From Myxococcales bacterium (GTDB lineage: Bacteria; Myxococcota_A; Bradymonadia; UBA7976; UBA1532), in NCBI GenBank assembly GCA_020633465.1, contig JACKDN010000010.1, positions 230,288 to 294,287 of the forward strand: 64,000 nt of DNA, given 5' to 3'. Of the stretch, positions 45,126 to 53,941 are shown in pieces. How positions within the stretch are numbered: position 1 is the first letter of the stretch; the number at the start of each line of letters is the position of its first letter. A program made the translations under genes and the position numbers. The notes beneath the pieces were generated by a model. That model had not been told where the DNA came from and did no database searches. It saw only the letters and a program-made list of their open reading frames with translations.

Positions 45126-47543
45126 TTAGTTCCCGGGGTTGGGCTCCATCGGCAGCGGCGCGTAGGGGCGGCACGGCTGCCCGCGCAGCGCCCCGCAGGC
45201 CGGGGCGGGCGTGGGCACCTCCACCTCCGGGATCCACGGCAGCACGACGCTGGACGGGTGGACGTCGTCGTGGCCGATCGTGTGCTGCACCGTGCCGTCC
45301 TGCTCGAGCAGCAGGAAGCGCCACTCGGCGCGGCTGTCGCCGGGGGTGTCGACCGACAGGCGCAGGCGGCTGCCGGCGCGGAAGACGTGGGCGAAGGGCA
45401 TGATCTCGACGCGCACCAGGGTCCATTCGCCCGGCACCAGGGGGGCGGCGTCGGCCTCGCGGTGCGTCTTCACCGGGCGCAGCTCAGTGGCGTCGTCGCG
45501 CAGGGCGCGGTGGCTGGCGCGCAGCCAGCCGCTCTGCACGTACACCTCGTCGCCGTCCGGGCGCACCTCGGTCAGGTTGACCTCGAGATCGGCGTCGTCG
45601 GCGGTCGAGCGAAGCCACAGATCGACGCTGCCGCTGCCGGCGAGCACGCGATCGCCGTCGAGGGGCGCCCCGATCCAGGCGACCGCGTGGTCGGGATCGA
45701 GCGGTCGGTAGTCGTAGGCGGGCTGCAGATCGTCGATGCCGCCGCCGGGCAGCGTCACGCGGTCGCCCGCCTCGGGATCGACCGCGAAGGTGCTCTCGCC
45801 GCCGTCGGGCCCGGGGGCGGCCTCGGCCAGCGCGCCCTCGGGCGTCAGCCACAGGCGCCAGGGCGTCGTCTCGGGGATGGGCCACGCGTCGAAGTGCTCG
45901 ATGAAGGTGCCCTGCGGCGCGCCGGGGGCCAGATCGGGATCGCCGCCGCTGTCGAACGTGAGGCGCACCACCGGCTCGGCCTCGTAGTCGGCCAGCGCCT
46001 GGTCGTAGTCGTCGTAGTCGGCGAAGCGGTTGGGCGGCATGGTCAGGTTCACGCCCAGCCGCTGCGAGAAGAAGAAGGGCACCAGCGCCAGCACCTCGTC
46101 GCTGAGGAAGGGCACGCGGCGCGCGACGTACAGCTCGTTGAAGATGAACCACTCCATCAGGTTCTGCGGGGTGTAGCCGTCGCTGTGCACGCCGTTGGTC
46201 AGCACGAAGCGCACCGAGGGCGAGGCGGTGAACTTGTCGAGCAGCGTCGCGAAGTGGGGCCCGGTCTGTTCGTCCTGCCACTGACCCGAGAGGTAGACCG
46301 GCACGTCGATGCGATCGACGAAGCTCGACGGGTCGACCGGCTTGGCCACCTCGTCGGTGTAGTAGGGGTTGGCCAGCGCCTTGGCGACGACGTCCAGCTT
46401 CTGGCCGTGCAGCAGCTGGTGCTCTTCGCAGACGGTGTCGCCGGCCTCGACGAGATCTTCGATCCAGGCGTGGCCGTAGGGGCGCGCGCGGTCGAGCACG
46501 TTCTCGATCCACGCCAGGGCGAAGCCGCTGTTGTAGATGCCGCCGGGCGAGAGCGTCGACGACGCGCTGTCGGCGATGACGGACATCGGCGTGATGGCCG
46601 CCAGGGAGGGCGGGCGCGTCTGCGCGACGAAGAGCTGGCTGATGCCCGGGTAGGAGAGGCCGGCCATGCCCACCTTGTTGTGCATGACCCAGGGCTGACG
46701 GGCGACGATCTCGATGGCGTCGTAGCCGTCCATCAGCTGCAGGGGCTCGAAGTAGTCGTAGGCGCCCCCCGAGCAGCCGGTGCCGCGCATGTTGACGCCG
46801 ACGCTGGCGTAGCCCGCGACGCCGGCGATGAGGCCCGCGGGGTGGCCGGGCGCGTCGCACAGGACGGGGAAGTTGTTGCACAGCGGGCGGGCGGCCTCGC
46901 TGACGACCTCGCCCGGCTTCGAGGGCGAGTAGCCGCTGTAGTTGACGAGGGTGGGGTACGGGCCGTCCTCGGGCGGGCCGGGCAGCGAGACGAAGATCGA
47001 CAGCTTGGTGCCGTCGCGCATGGTCATGTAGCCGAAGCCCGGCTGCAGCACCTGATCGTAGAAGTCGGCGGAGGGCGGCGGGAAGTCGACCGCGCGGACG
47101 GTGATGTCGTCGACGGCCTCGTCGGGCGCGTCGGCGAGGCGCACGGTGTAACCGTCGGCGGGCGGCAGGCCGCGGAAGACCTTGCTGCCGAGCATGTCGG
47201 TGGGGCCCTCGGCGAAGACCTCGCCGTCGGGGCCGAGCACCTCGAGGTCGGTGTCGGTGGGGGCGTCCCAGACGTAGATCTGCTCGACGGTGCCGCGCAC
47301 GCGGAAGGGGCCCGGCGGGGGCGGCGCGGCGTCGGGCAGCGCGGCGTCCGGCGCGGCGGCGTCCGGATCCAGCGGGGCGGCGTCTTCGCCGTCCGACCCG
47401 TCCGGGGCGCCACCATCCGCGAGCCCGCCGTCGAAGGCGCCGGCGTCGTCGGTCCCCTGGAGGGCGGTCGAGCCGCCCCCGTCGTCGCAGGCCGCCTGCC
47501 CGAAGGCCATCAGGGCGATCAGCCCGAGACCGAGCCGCCTCAC
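45126..47543 (-). CDS. Secreted S15/CocE-NonD-family hydrolase (X-Pro peptidase-like)
   Basis: Exported protein of 805 residues. The signal peptide ends in a possible but imperfect lipobox (GQAAC) and is followed by an Asp/Ala/Pro linker. The alpha/beta-hydrolase domain of the S15 family (about 165-560) has the nucleophile Ser in GMAGLSYPGISQ and the substrate-entry segment NMRGTGCSGGAYDYFEPLQ. The C-terminal jelly-roll domain (about 580-780) is typical of CocE/NonD and X-Pro dipeptidyl peptidases. It cleaves ester or prolyl-peptide bonds outside the cytoplasm. The GTG start overlaps the stop of the acyl-CoA dehydrogenase, an unusual operon mate. Confidence 0.85.
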   Translation of the reverse strand: MRRLGLGLIALMAFGQAACDDGGGSTALQGTDDAGAFDGGLADGGAPDGSDGEDAAPLDPDAAAPDAALPDAAPPPPGPFRVRGTVEQIYVWDAPTDTDLEVLGPDGEVFAEGPTDMLGSKVFRGLPPADGYTVRLADAPDEAVDDITVRAVDFPPPSADFYDQVLQPGFGYMTMRDGTKLSIFVSLPGPPEDGPYPTLVNYSGYSPSKPGEVVSEAARPLCNNFPVLCDAPGHPAGLIAGVAGYASVGVNMRGTGCSGGAYDYFEPLQLMDGYDAIEIVARQPWVMHNKVGMAGLSYPGISQLFVAQTRPPSLAAITPMSVIADSASSTLSPGGIYNSGFALAWIENVLDRARPYGHAWIEDLVEAGDTVCEEHQLLHGQKLDVVAKALANPYYTDEVAKPVDPSSFVDRIDVPVYLSGQWQDEQTGPHFATLLDKFTASPSVRFVLTNGVHSDGYTPQNLMEWFIFNELYVARRVPFLSDEVLALVPFFFSQRLGVNLTMPPNRFADYDDYDQALADYEAEPVVRLTFDSGGDPDLAPGAPQGTFIEHFDAWPIPETTPWRLWLTPEGALAEAAPGPDGGESTFAVDPEAGDRVTLPGGGIDDLQPAYDYRPLDPDHAVAWIGAPLDGDRVLAGSGSVDLWLRSTADDADLEVNLTEVRPDGDEVYVQSGWLRASHRALRDDATELRPVKTHREADAAPLVPGEWTLVRVEIMPFAHVFRAGSRLRLSVDTPGDSRAEWRFLLLEQDGTVQHTIGHDDVHPSSVVLPWIPEVEVPTPAPACGALRGQPCRPYAPLPMEPNPGN

Positions 47544-48718
47544 GCGAACGCGCTCAGGCCGGTGAGGGCGCGGCCGATGGCCAGCGTGTGCACCTCGTGG
47601 GTGCCCTCGTAGGTGTAGACGCTCTCGAGGTTGGCGGCGTGCCGCATGATGGGGAACTCGTCCATGATGCCGTTGCCGCCCAGCACGCCGCGGGCGGTGC
47701 GCGCGACGTCGAGGGCGAGGCCGACGTTCTCGCGCTTGGCCAGGCTGACCTGGATGGGGGTCAGCTTGCCGGCGTCCTTCAGCTGGGCCAGGTGCCAGGC
47801 CAGCAGGTGGCCGTTCACGATGCGGGCGCCCATGTCGACCAGCTTCTGCTGGGTGAGCTGGAAGGCGCCGATGGGCTTGCCGAACTGGAGGCGCTCGGTG
47901 CTGTAGCGCTGGGCGGTCTCGAAGCAGCACTGCGCGGCGCCCAGTGCGCCCCAGGCGATGCCGTAGCGGGCCTGGGTGAGGCACGAGAGCGGGCCCTTGA
48001 GGCCCTCGACGCCCGGCAGGACGTTGGCGTCGGGCACGAAGCAGCCCTCGAGGACGATCTCGCCGGTCCACGAGGCGCGCAGGCTCATCTTGTGGCGCAT
48101 CTTCGGGGTGGTGAAGCCCTCGAAGCCGCGCTCGACCAGGAAGCCGCGGATGGTCGAGGCGTCGCCGTCGCCGACCTTGGCCCACACGACCGCGACGCCG
48201 GCGATGGGGGCGTTGGTGATCCACATCTTGGCGCCGTCGAGCACCCAGCCGCCGTCGACCTTCTTGGCGCGCGTGCGCATCGAGCCGGGATCGCTGCCGC
48301 TGTCCGGCTCGGTCAGGCCGAAGCAGCCGATCAGCTCGCCGGTGGCCATGCGCGGCAGGAAGCGCTGCTTCTGGGCCTCGTCGCCGTAGGCGTAGATGGG
48401 CCACATGCACAGGGCGCCTTGCACGCTGGCGAAGCTGCGCAGGCCGCTGTCGACCCACTCGAGCTCGCGCATCGCCAAGCCGTAGCTGGCCGAGTCCATG
48501 CCCGCGCACCCGTAGCCGTGCAGGTTGGCGCCCAGGACGCCCAGCGCGCCGATCTCGGGGACGAGGTCGTCGGGGAACGTCTCGTCGCGGTAGGCCTCGC
48601 GGACGCGCGGCAGGAAGCGCTCGCGCGACCAGGCGCGCACGGCGTCGCGCACCATGCGCTGATCCTGGGTGTAGACGCTCTCGACGGCGAACAGGTCGAG
48701 CAGGGGGCTGGGCTTCAA
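47540..48718 (-). CDS. gcdH: Glutaryl-CoA-dehydrogenase-like acyl-CoA dehydrogenase
   Basis: FAD enzyme of 392 residues, the normal length for GcdH. The FAD/substrate-binding segment GCFGLTEPDSGSDPGSMRT and the C-terminal motif LGGNGIMDEFPIMRHAANLE, then YEGTHEVHTL, with the family catalytic Glu, fit glutaryl-CoA dehydrogenase closely. It would convert glutaryl-CoA to crotonyl-CoA and CO2. The start is TTG, chosen because it forms a TTGA overlap with the creatininase-family stop and gives the right length. Context with an aryl-CoA ligase hints at aromatic-acid breakdown via glutaryl-CoA, though the ring-reducing steps are not here. Confidence 0.85.
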   Translation of the reverse strand: MKPSPLLDLFAVESVYTQDQRMVRDAVRAWSRERFLPRVREAYRDETFPDDLVPEIGALGVLGANLHGYGCAGMDSASYGLAMRELEWVDSGLRSFASVQGALCMWPIYAYGDEAQKQRFLPRMATGELIGCFGLTEPDSGSDPGSMRTRAKKVDGGWVLDGAKMWITNAPIAGVAVVWAKVGDGDASTIRGFLVERGFEGFTTPKMRHKMSLRASWTGEIVLEGCFVPDANVLPGVEGLKGPLSCLTQARYGIAWGALGAAQCCFETAQRYSTERLQFGKPIGAFQLTQQKLVDMGARIVNGHLLAWHLAQLKDAGKLTPIQVSLAKRENVGLALDVARTARGVLGGNGIMDEFPIMRHAANLESVYTYEGTHEVHTLAIGRALTGLSAFA

Positions 48719-49524
48719 GGGGTCTCTCCGTCGTGGGGGGCGTGCCCGGGCGGGTGGAGGCCCAGGGCCTCGCGCACCTCGGTGACGACCATCTCGGTCA
48801 GGACGCGGTAGGTCTGCTGGCCCTCGGCGGCGGTGGCCTGGGCCGGAGCGCCGGTGTAGGCGTGATCGGCGCCGGCCTCGAGGAAGGTGTGCTGGCCCGC
48901 CTTGATGGCCGCGCTGAGGCTGATGGGCACCTCGGGCAGCGCCTGCATGGCGGGCTTGTCGACCAGGCCGGGCTGGGCGGCCAGCACCAGGCTGCTCTCG
49001 TAGCAGCCGGCGTGGCAGGCGCCCGACTTGAACTCGGCGGTGAGGCGGCGGCCCCAGCGGCGGCTGATGACCTGCGGCGCGCTGACGGCGCCTGCGCCGT
49101 GGACGTCGGCCAGCTGGCGGGCGGCGGCGGCGACGGCCTCGAGCTGGCCGGGCTCGAGGTGGTGGTTCAGCAGGCAGACGTGGGCGAAGCCGTCGCGCAG
49201 GTAGCACTCGGCACCCGCGACGAGGAGGGCGACGAGGGCCTCCTTGGGGACGCTGACGGCGCCCGCGAAGCCGGCCGCGAAGTCGGTGACGCCGTAGGGC
49301 AGCGTCGGGGCGACCAGGGCGCTGACGCCCTCGGCGCGCAGGGTCTGGGCGGCGCGGTGGGCGTTCTCCTCGGCGAGGATGACGTCGGTGGACAGGGGCA
49401 GGTGCGGGCCGTGGGGCTCGGTGCTGCCGACGGGCCAGATGACCACCGGGTGCGGCGCGGCGTCGAGGAACGCGCGCAGGGCGGCCGAGCTGAGATCGGC
49501 CAGGGCCGACGGGGCGTCAATCAC
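48715..49524 (-). CDS. Creatininase-family amidohydrolase
   Basis: Protein of 269 residues. The metal-binding segment PVGSTEPHGPHLPLSTD contains the Glu, His and Asp ligands of the creatininase fold. LLNHHLEPGQ and later GCYESSLVL fit the same fold. Family members cleave cyclic amides or peptides (creatinine, formamidopyrimidine, mycofactocin precursor), so the substrate is open. The GTG start overlaps the end of the aryl-CoA ligase gene by eight bases, and its stop overlaps the TTG of gcdH. Confidence 0.85.
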   Translation of the reverse strand: MIDAPSALADLSSAALRAFLDAAPHPVVIWPVGSTEPHGPHLPLSTDVILAEENAHRAAQTLRAEGVSALVAPTLPYGVTDFAAGFAGAVSVPKEALVALLVAGAECYLRDGFAHVCLLNHHLEPGQLEAVAAAARQLADVHGAGAVSAPQVISRRWGRRLTAEFKSGACHAGCYESSLVLAAQPGLVDKPAMQALPEVPISLSAAIKAGQHTFLEAGADHAYTGAPAQATAAEGQQTYRVLTEMVVTEVREALGLHPPGHAPHDGETP

Positions 49525-51082
49525 GGGGCAGCGCCTTCTTGTCGATCTTGCCGCGGTCGTTGCGGGGCAGGGCGTCGACGAACACCACCTCGCGCGGATA
49601 CTTGTAGCGCGCCAGGCGCTTCTTGACCCAGTCCTGCAGCGCGGCGGCCAGCGCGTCGTCGCCGGGGGCGCGGGTGCGGACGAAGGCGCGGGTGAGGGTG
49701 AGGCCCTCGCGGTCGACGCCGACGACGGCGGCCTCGACGACGGTGGGGTGCTCCATGAGGCAGTTCTCGACCTCGACGGGGCTGACCCACTGGCCGGCGA
49801 CCTTCAGCAGCTGGTCGGCGCGGCCCTCGAACCAGAAGTACCCGTCGGCGTCGACGCGGAAGAGGTCGCCCGAGCGGCACCAGTGCCCGTGGAAGGTGGC
49901 CCAGCTCGCGTCGCGGTTCAGCCAGTAGCCGAGGGCGACGCTGTCGCCCTTCACCCAGAGGACGCCCGACTCGCCGGGGGCGACGGGGGGCGCGCCCGGG
50001 CCCTCGGCGTCGGCGGGCAGGACGGCCAGGTCGTAGCCCTCGACCGGCCGGCCGAGGGAGCCCGGCTTCACGTCGCCGGGCCGGTTGGTGAGGTAGATGT
50101 GGAACATCTCGGCGCTGCCGATGCCGTCGTAGACCGGGACGTCGAAGCGATCCATCCAGCGCTGCAGCAGGGCCGGCGGCAGGGCCTCGCCCGCCGAGAG
50201 GGAGAAGCGGAGGGAGGCCAGGTCGACGGTCGCGCCGGCGGCGTCGGCCTCGAGCAGCTTCGCCATGAGCGTGGGCACGTTGGTCAGGGCGGTGGCGCCG
50301 TAGTGTTGGACGGCCCAGGCGACGCGCTCCGGGGTCGGCTTCTCACTGAAGAGCGCGGCGCAGGCGCCGACCGCGAAGGGGAACATGAGGTTGGTGCCGG
50401 TGGCGTAGCCGAAGAAGAGACGCGGGACGCTGACGCAGACGTCGTCGGGGCGATAGCCGATGGTGCCCTTGGCGTAGACCTCGGTGTTGAAGGCGAAGTC
50501 GCGGTGGCAGTGCATGGCGGCCTTGGGCCGGCCGGTGCTGCCGCTGGTGAACAGCCAGATGGCGGGGGCATCGCGCGCGGTGAGCGGGGTGTCGGTGGCC
50601 GGCGGCGCGGCCTCGAGCAGGGTGTGCAGGCAGCGGGGGTCGCCGGCCGGCGCCTCGGGATCGTCGAAGGTGCCGGCGTCGGGGACGACGAAGACGGGCG
50701 TGTCGACGAGGGCGTCACCCAGGGCCGCGGCGACCGCCGGGGTGGTGACGACCGCCGCCGCGCCGATGTAGTCGATGACGGCGGCGAGATCCTGCGGGGG
50801 CGTCAGCGGGTTGCCCATCGCGACGACCGCGCCAGCCTTCAGGGTGCCGAAGAAGGCCCAGGCGAAGGGCGGCACGTCGGGCAACACGATGTAGACGCGC
50901 TGCTCGGCCTGCACGCCGGCGCGCCGCAGCAGGGTGACGAAGCGGAGGGTGCGGTCGGCGACCTGGTCGTAGGTCCAGCGGCGGTCGCCGAAGCGCAGCG
51001 CCGTGCGGCCGCCGGCGCCCTCGGCGAGGCGGTCGAACAGGAAGTAGTCGGCCAGGTTGAAGTCGTCCGGGAACGTCGGCAT
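49517..51082 (-). CDS. Benzoate-CoA-ligase-like aryl-CoA synthetase
   Basis: Adenylate-forming enzyme of 521 residues. The P-loop-like motif is LFTSGSTGRPKAAMH, the A5 motif region is YDGIGSAEMFHIYLTN, the A7 motif is SGDLFRVDADGYFWFEGR and the C-terminal Lys lies in RNDRGKIDKKALP. The overall order and length are those of benzoate-CoA ligases, which activate benzoate or related acids with ATP and CoA. A GGGAGG ribosome-binding site six bases before the ATG at 51082 decides the start over an earlier GTG. First gene of the four-gene - strand operon. Confidence 0.82.
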   Translation of the reverse strand: MPTFPDDFNLADYFLFDRLAEGAGGRTALRFGDRRWTYDQVADRTLRFVTLLRRAGVQAEQRVYIVLPDVPPFAWAFFGTLKAGAVVAMGNPLTPPQDLAAVIDYIGAAAVVTTPAVAAALGDALVDTPVFVVPDAGTFDDPEAPAGDPRCLHTLLEAAPPATDTPLTARDAPAIWLFTSGSTGRPKAAMHCHRDFAFNTEVYAKGTIGYRPDDVCVSVPRLFFGYATGTNLMFPFAVGACAALFSEKPTPERVAWAVQHYGATALTNVPTLMAKLLEADAAGATVDLASLRFSLSAGEALPPALLQRWMDRFDVPVYDGIGSAEMFHIYLTNRPGDVKPGSLGRPVEGYDLAVLPADAEGPGAPPVAPGESGVLWVKGDSVALGYWLNRDASWATFHGHWCRSGDLFRVDADGYFWFEGRADQLLKVAGQWVSPVEVENCLMEHPTVVEAAVVGVDREGLTLTRAFVRTRAPGDDALAAALQDWVKKRLARYKYPREVVFVDALPRNDRGKIDKKALPRD

Positions 51083-51157
51083 CGGCACCTCCCTGCGGCG
51101 GAGGGGTCAGGCTTACGGCACCGGAGGGGGGGCGTCAATCGGGGGCGGGGGCGCCCG

Positions 51158-51224
51158 GCCATCCCCAACCCCCACCCACCCGATGTGGGGTTATCGGACA
51201 AACCGGCGCCGTGTTGCACGAAAA
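51158..51224. repeat. 67-bp direct repeat, left copy
   Basis: Non-coding element almost identical to the copy at 53942-54008; the only difference is C/G at position 46 of the element. Starting GCCATCCCCAACCCC, it contains CCGAT-N8-ATCGG (an inverted pair) and the tail GTGTTGCACGAAAA. It lies 76 bases upstream of the benzoate-CoA ligase start on the - strand and 125 bases before the AAA ATPase on the + strand. Confidence 0.92.
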
Positions 51225-51349
51225 GTGCGCGCCGCGCCGAGGAGTGCCTCCGCGGTCGGCGGCGCTTCGGGCGCGCCGAGCGGGATCGACGTCGGTTTCC
51301 GGCACGGCCGCTGACGCTGGTAGAGTCGGGGCGTCCGTGCGGAGGCGAC

Positions 51350-52543
51350 ATGCGCGTCGAGCGACTTCAGCTGGAGAACTACCGGGGCTTCGCGTCGCTG
51401 GACGTGACCTTCGCGGCGACCGGACCGACCGTGTTCATCGGGGAGAACGGGTCGGGGAAGTCGTCGATCATGCGGGCGCTGGAGATGTGGGCGCGTCAGT
51501 TCGACGCGGTGTCCAACTTCGACGCATCCGACGTGCGCGTTGGTGCCGAACGGTTCGACCTTGAACTGACCGCTTCGGTCGACGGCGAGCCTGTGGTCTG
51601 GGGTGCACAGAGCTTCCACGCACTGACCTTCGGCGTTCAGGAGCGCCGCGCAGGCCCCGAGCGTTCGACTCACGGCAACGAGCGCTACGAAGCGCTGGGC
51701 CGGGCCCGAGGGGCGACACGCAGGGCTGTCGCGCGCCCTCGAGTCGAACCGATCGACGATCCGAAACGGATCGTGGTGCTACGACACCTTCTCGACTGGT
51801 TCCGCCGCACCGAGGATCTCGAGAACGAGGTCCGCCTCAACGACGACCCCGCACACCGGAACCCCGAGCTCGAAGCCGTCCGCCGCGCCCTGTCCACCTT
51901 CGCGAGCGCCCTGCCCGACTTCACGATCGGACGGCCCCGCTTCTCGCGCGTCGGCCAGTGGGCCAACGACGGCCGCGGCACCTTCCTGCTCGACAAGGGC
52001 GACACGACCCTCGGCTTCGACCAGCTCTCCGATGGCGAGTCCTTCGTCATCCTGCTCGTCGCCGATATGGCCCGCCGCCTCGCCGAGCCTCGGCGCAGCG
52101 ATGACCAACCCGACCCCCTGCAGCGCCCGGGGATCCTGCTGATCGACGAGATCGACCAACACCTGCACCCCCGCTGGCAGCGCGCCATCCTGCCCGCGCT
52201 CGGCGCCACCTTCCCCAACGTTCAGGTGATCGCCACCACCCACTCGCCCACCGTCGTCGGCAGCCTGCCAGCCGCGAACGTCGTGCGCCTGAAGGACTTT
52301 CAGGTGGTGCCCACGCCGCACACCTACGGCCGCGACTCCACCACCATCCTCGAAGACGTGATGGGCCTGCCCGCCCACCCCACCGACATCCAGCGGCGCC
52401 TCGACGACCTCGCCCGTCTGATCGACGCGGACGATCTTCGGGGCGCCCGCGCCGCGCTCGATCAGCTGGCCGACGTCCTCGGCGCCGACGCCCCCGAGGT
52501 CACCCGATACGACACGACGCTGGCCCTGCTCGGCGAAGGATGA
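51350..52543 (+). CDS. AAA-type ABC/SMC-like ATPase, Septu PtuA-like
   Basis: ATPase of 397 residues with an SMC/RecF-like layout. Walker A GENGSGKSS at 31-39, a signature-like LSDGE at 226-230, Walker B GILLIDEID at 261-269 and the H-switch His298 in ATTHSP are all present. The region between residues 80 and 135 is Arg-rich and poorly conserved. No TOPRIM nuclease domain follows, unlike OLD proteins. It overlaps the next gene, an HNH nuclease of the TIGR02646/PtuB type, by four bases. That pair is the arrangement of Septu (PtuA/PtuB) anti-phage systems, in which the ATPase controls the nuclease. A GGAGG site four bases before the ATG supports the start. Confidence 0.85.
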   Translation: MRVERLQLENYRGFASLDVTFAATGPTVFIGENGSGKSSIMRALEMWARQFDAVSNFDASDVRVGAERFDLELTASVDGEPVVWGAQSFHALTFGVQERRAGPERSTHGNERYEALGRARGATRRAVARPRVEPIDDPKRIVVLRHLLDWFRRTEDLENEVRLNDDPAHRNPELEAVRRALSTFASALPDFTIGRPRFSRVGQWANDGRGTFLLDKGDTTLGFDQLSDGESFVILLVADMARRLAEPRRSDDQPDPLQRPGILLIDEIDQHLHPRWQRAILPALGATFPNVQVIATTHSPTVVGSLPAANVVRLKDFQVVPTPHTYGRDSTTILEDVMGLPAHPTDIQRRLDDLARLIDADDLRGARAALDQLADVLGADAPEVTRYDTTLALLGEG

Positions 52544-53163
52544 GGGACATCACGAAGGGCCCGGAGCCGGAGGCCCTGCAACGTCACCGGCGCGACGTCG
52601 CGGTCGGACCGACCTTCGACAACCTGCCACGCGGTGAAGTGAAAGCGGCGCTGAGCCGCGACCAGCGCGGCCTGTGCTGCTACTGCATGCGTCGGCTGGA
52701 CCTGGCAACCGCGCGCATCGAGCACTGGGCGCCCAAGTCCAAGCACCCCGACCGTGCACTCGACTGGCAGAACCTCCTGCTGGCCTGCGACGGTCACGCG
52801 GGTGAGGGGCCCGAGGCGCACACGTGCGACGTCCTGACGAGCGACACCGAGATTGCGCTCGACCCGCTGAACGGCGTCGAGCGCTGGCTGCGCTACGACG
52901 CGCAGGGGCGCATCCTGGCAAGGCGCGCGGACCACACGCGCGACATCGAGCAGACGCTCGGCTTGAACCGTCCGCAGCTGACCCGCGGCCGCCGCGCGGC
53001 GGTCGACGGCCTCATCGACGGACTGCGGCGCAAGAAGGCCGACAAGGAGTGGTCGCGCGAGTGGCTCGAGTCCGAGCAACGTCGCCTGGGCGAGCGCGAA
53101 CGCCTCCAGGCCTTCCACGCCCTGCTCGACTACTGGATTGGAAAGCTCGCCGCCCGCCGCTGA
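52540..53163 (+). CDS. HNH endonuclease, TIGR02646/PtuB-like
   Basis: Protein of 207 residues with a zinc-finger-type HNH core. A CxxC pair (Cys46, Cys49 in GLCCYCMRR) is followed by Glu61-His62 in IEHWAPKS, Asn78 in DWQNLLLACDGH with Cys83 and His86, and Cys96 further on, enough for metal and catalytic sites. The size and order match the TIGR02646 group, which includes PtuB of Septu and of retron-associated PtuAB modules. As effector it would cut DNA or RNA when the ATPase partner senses infection. No reverse transcriptase or retron RNA is visible in the window, so this would be a stand-alone form. Confidence 0.85.
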   Translation: MRDITKGPEPEALQRHRRDVAVGPTFDNLPRGEVKAALSRDQRGLCCYCMRRLDLATARIEHWAPKSKHPDRALDWQNLLLACDGHAGEGPEAHTCDVLTSDTEIALDPLNGVERWLRYDAQGRILARRADHTRDIEQTLGLNRPQLTRGRRAAVDGLIDGLRRKKADKEWSREWLESEQRRLGERERLQAFHALLDYWIGKLAARR

Positions 53164-53249
53164 AACAGGCACTTCGAATCGCGCGCCTTCCCCCGCTGCA
53201 CCGGGAGCGCGGGGTCCCGGGGCGTCGCCAGGTCAGGTCACCGACAACG

Positions 53250-53861
53250 TCAGCCCTCGGCTGCCCCCTCGGCCTCGGCCGCTCGCAGGGCCTCGAGCTG
53301 ACCGTAGATGTCGTCGAGTGCGAGCTCGATGCCGAGGCTAGCGAGGGGCACGCGGCCGTCGCCGGTGAAGATGCCCGTCTTCCACCAGCCGCCCTCATCG
53401 CGGCGCAGCACCTCGACGCTGCGCTCGGTCGACGACACCAGCACGTACTCCATCAGCGACGCGCGCTGGCGGTAGTGGCCGGCCTTGGCGCCGCGGTCGT
53501 AGGCCTCGGTGGAGGGCGACAGCACCTCGAACACGACCTGGGGGTTGAGCAGCGTCGGGGGGGCGTGGGTGCGGTCCAGGTCGGGGCGGCCACACACCAC
53601 CGTGGCGTCCGGATAGCCGTACAACCCCGTCTCGTCGATGCGCACCCGGGTGTCCGAACCGAGGGTGATGCAGGGCCTGCCCGCCTTGGCCAGCGCCGCC
53701 ACCAGCGCCGTGGACAGCCCGACCTTCACGGCCTCGTGCTCGAGGGTCGCCCCCGCCATCGCGACGATCTCACCGTTGACGAACTCGTGCTTCGTCTCGG
53801 CCGTCGCCTCGAGCGCCAGGTAGTCCGCGACGTCCACCCGCGCCACGCTCGCCGTGCTCAT
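53250..53861 (-). CDS. Uma2-family (DUF820) restriction-endonuclease-like protein
   Basis: Protein of 203 residues with the PD-(D/E)XK-like fold of the Uma2 family. It has KHEFVNGEIVAMAG, the acidic-metal segment YPDATVVCG and EVLSPSTEAYDRGAKAGHY. Uma2 genes are abundant in Cyanobacteria and Myxococcota; few functions are known, with nuclease activity predicted. It is on the opposite strand to the ATPase/HNH pair, with 86 bases between their 3' ends. The right copy of the 67-bp repeat lies 80 bases upstream of its start. Confidence 0.85.
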   Translation of the reverse strand: MSTASVARVDVADYLALEATAETKHEFVNGEIVAMAGATLEHEAVKVGLSTALVAALAKAGRPCITLGSDTRVRIDETGLYGYPDATVVCGRPDLDRTHAPPTLLNPQVVFEVLSPSTEAYDRGAKAGHYRQRASLMEYVLVSSTERSVEVLRRDEGGWWKTGIFTGDGRVPLASLGIELALDDIYGQLEALRAAEAEGAAEG

Positions 53862-53941
53862 CGCGTCCTCCGCCCTGCGGTCCGCGGCCATGGTAGCAAG
53901 CTGCGCCGGCGCCGTGCGACCGGGCCGCGCTGCGCCGCCCC

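Noticed and set aside
45068..45126. Rho-independent terminator on the + strand
   Set aside because: A hairpin and T-rich stretch exist, but no + strand gene ends before it; both neighbours are on the - strand.
51350..53163. Retron (reverse transcriptase plus PtuAB effector)
   Set aside because: The AAA/HNH pair resembles retron-associated PtuAB, but no reverse transcriptase frame or msr/msd-like RNA is found beside it.
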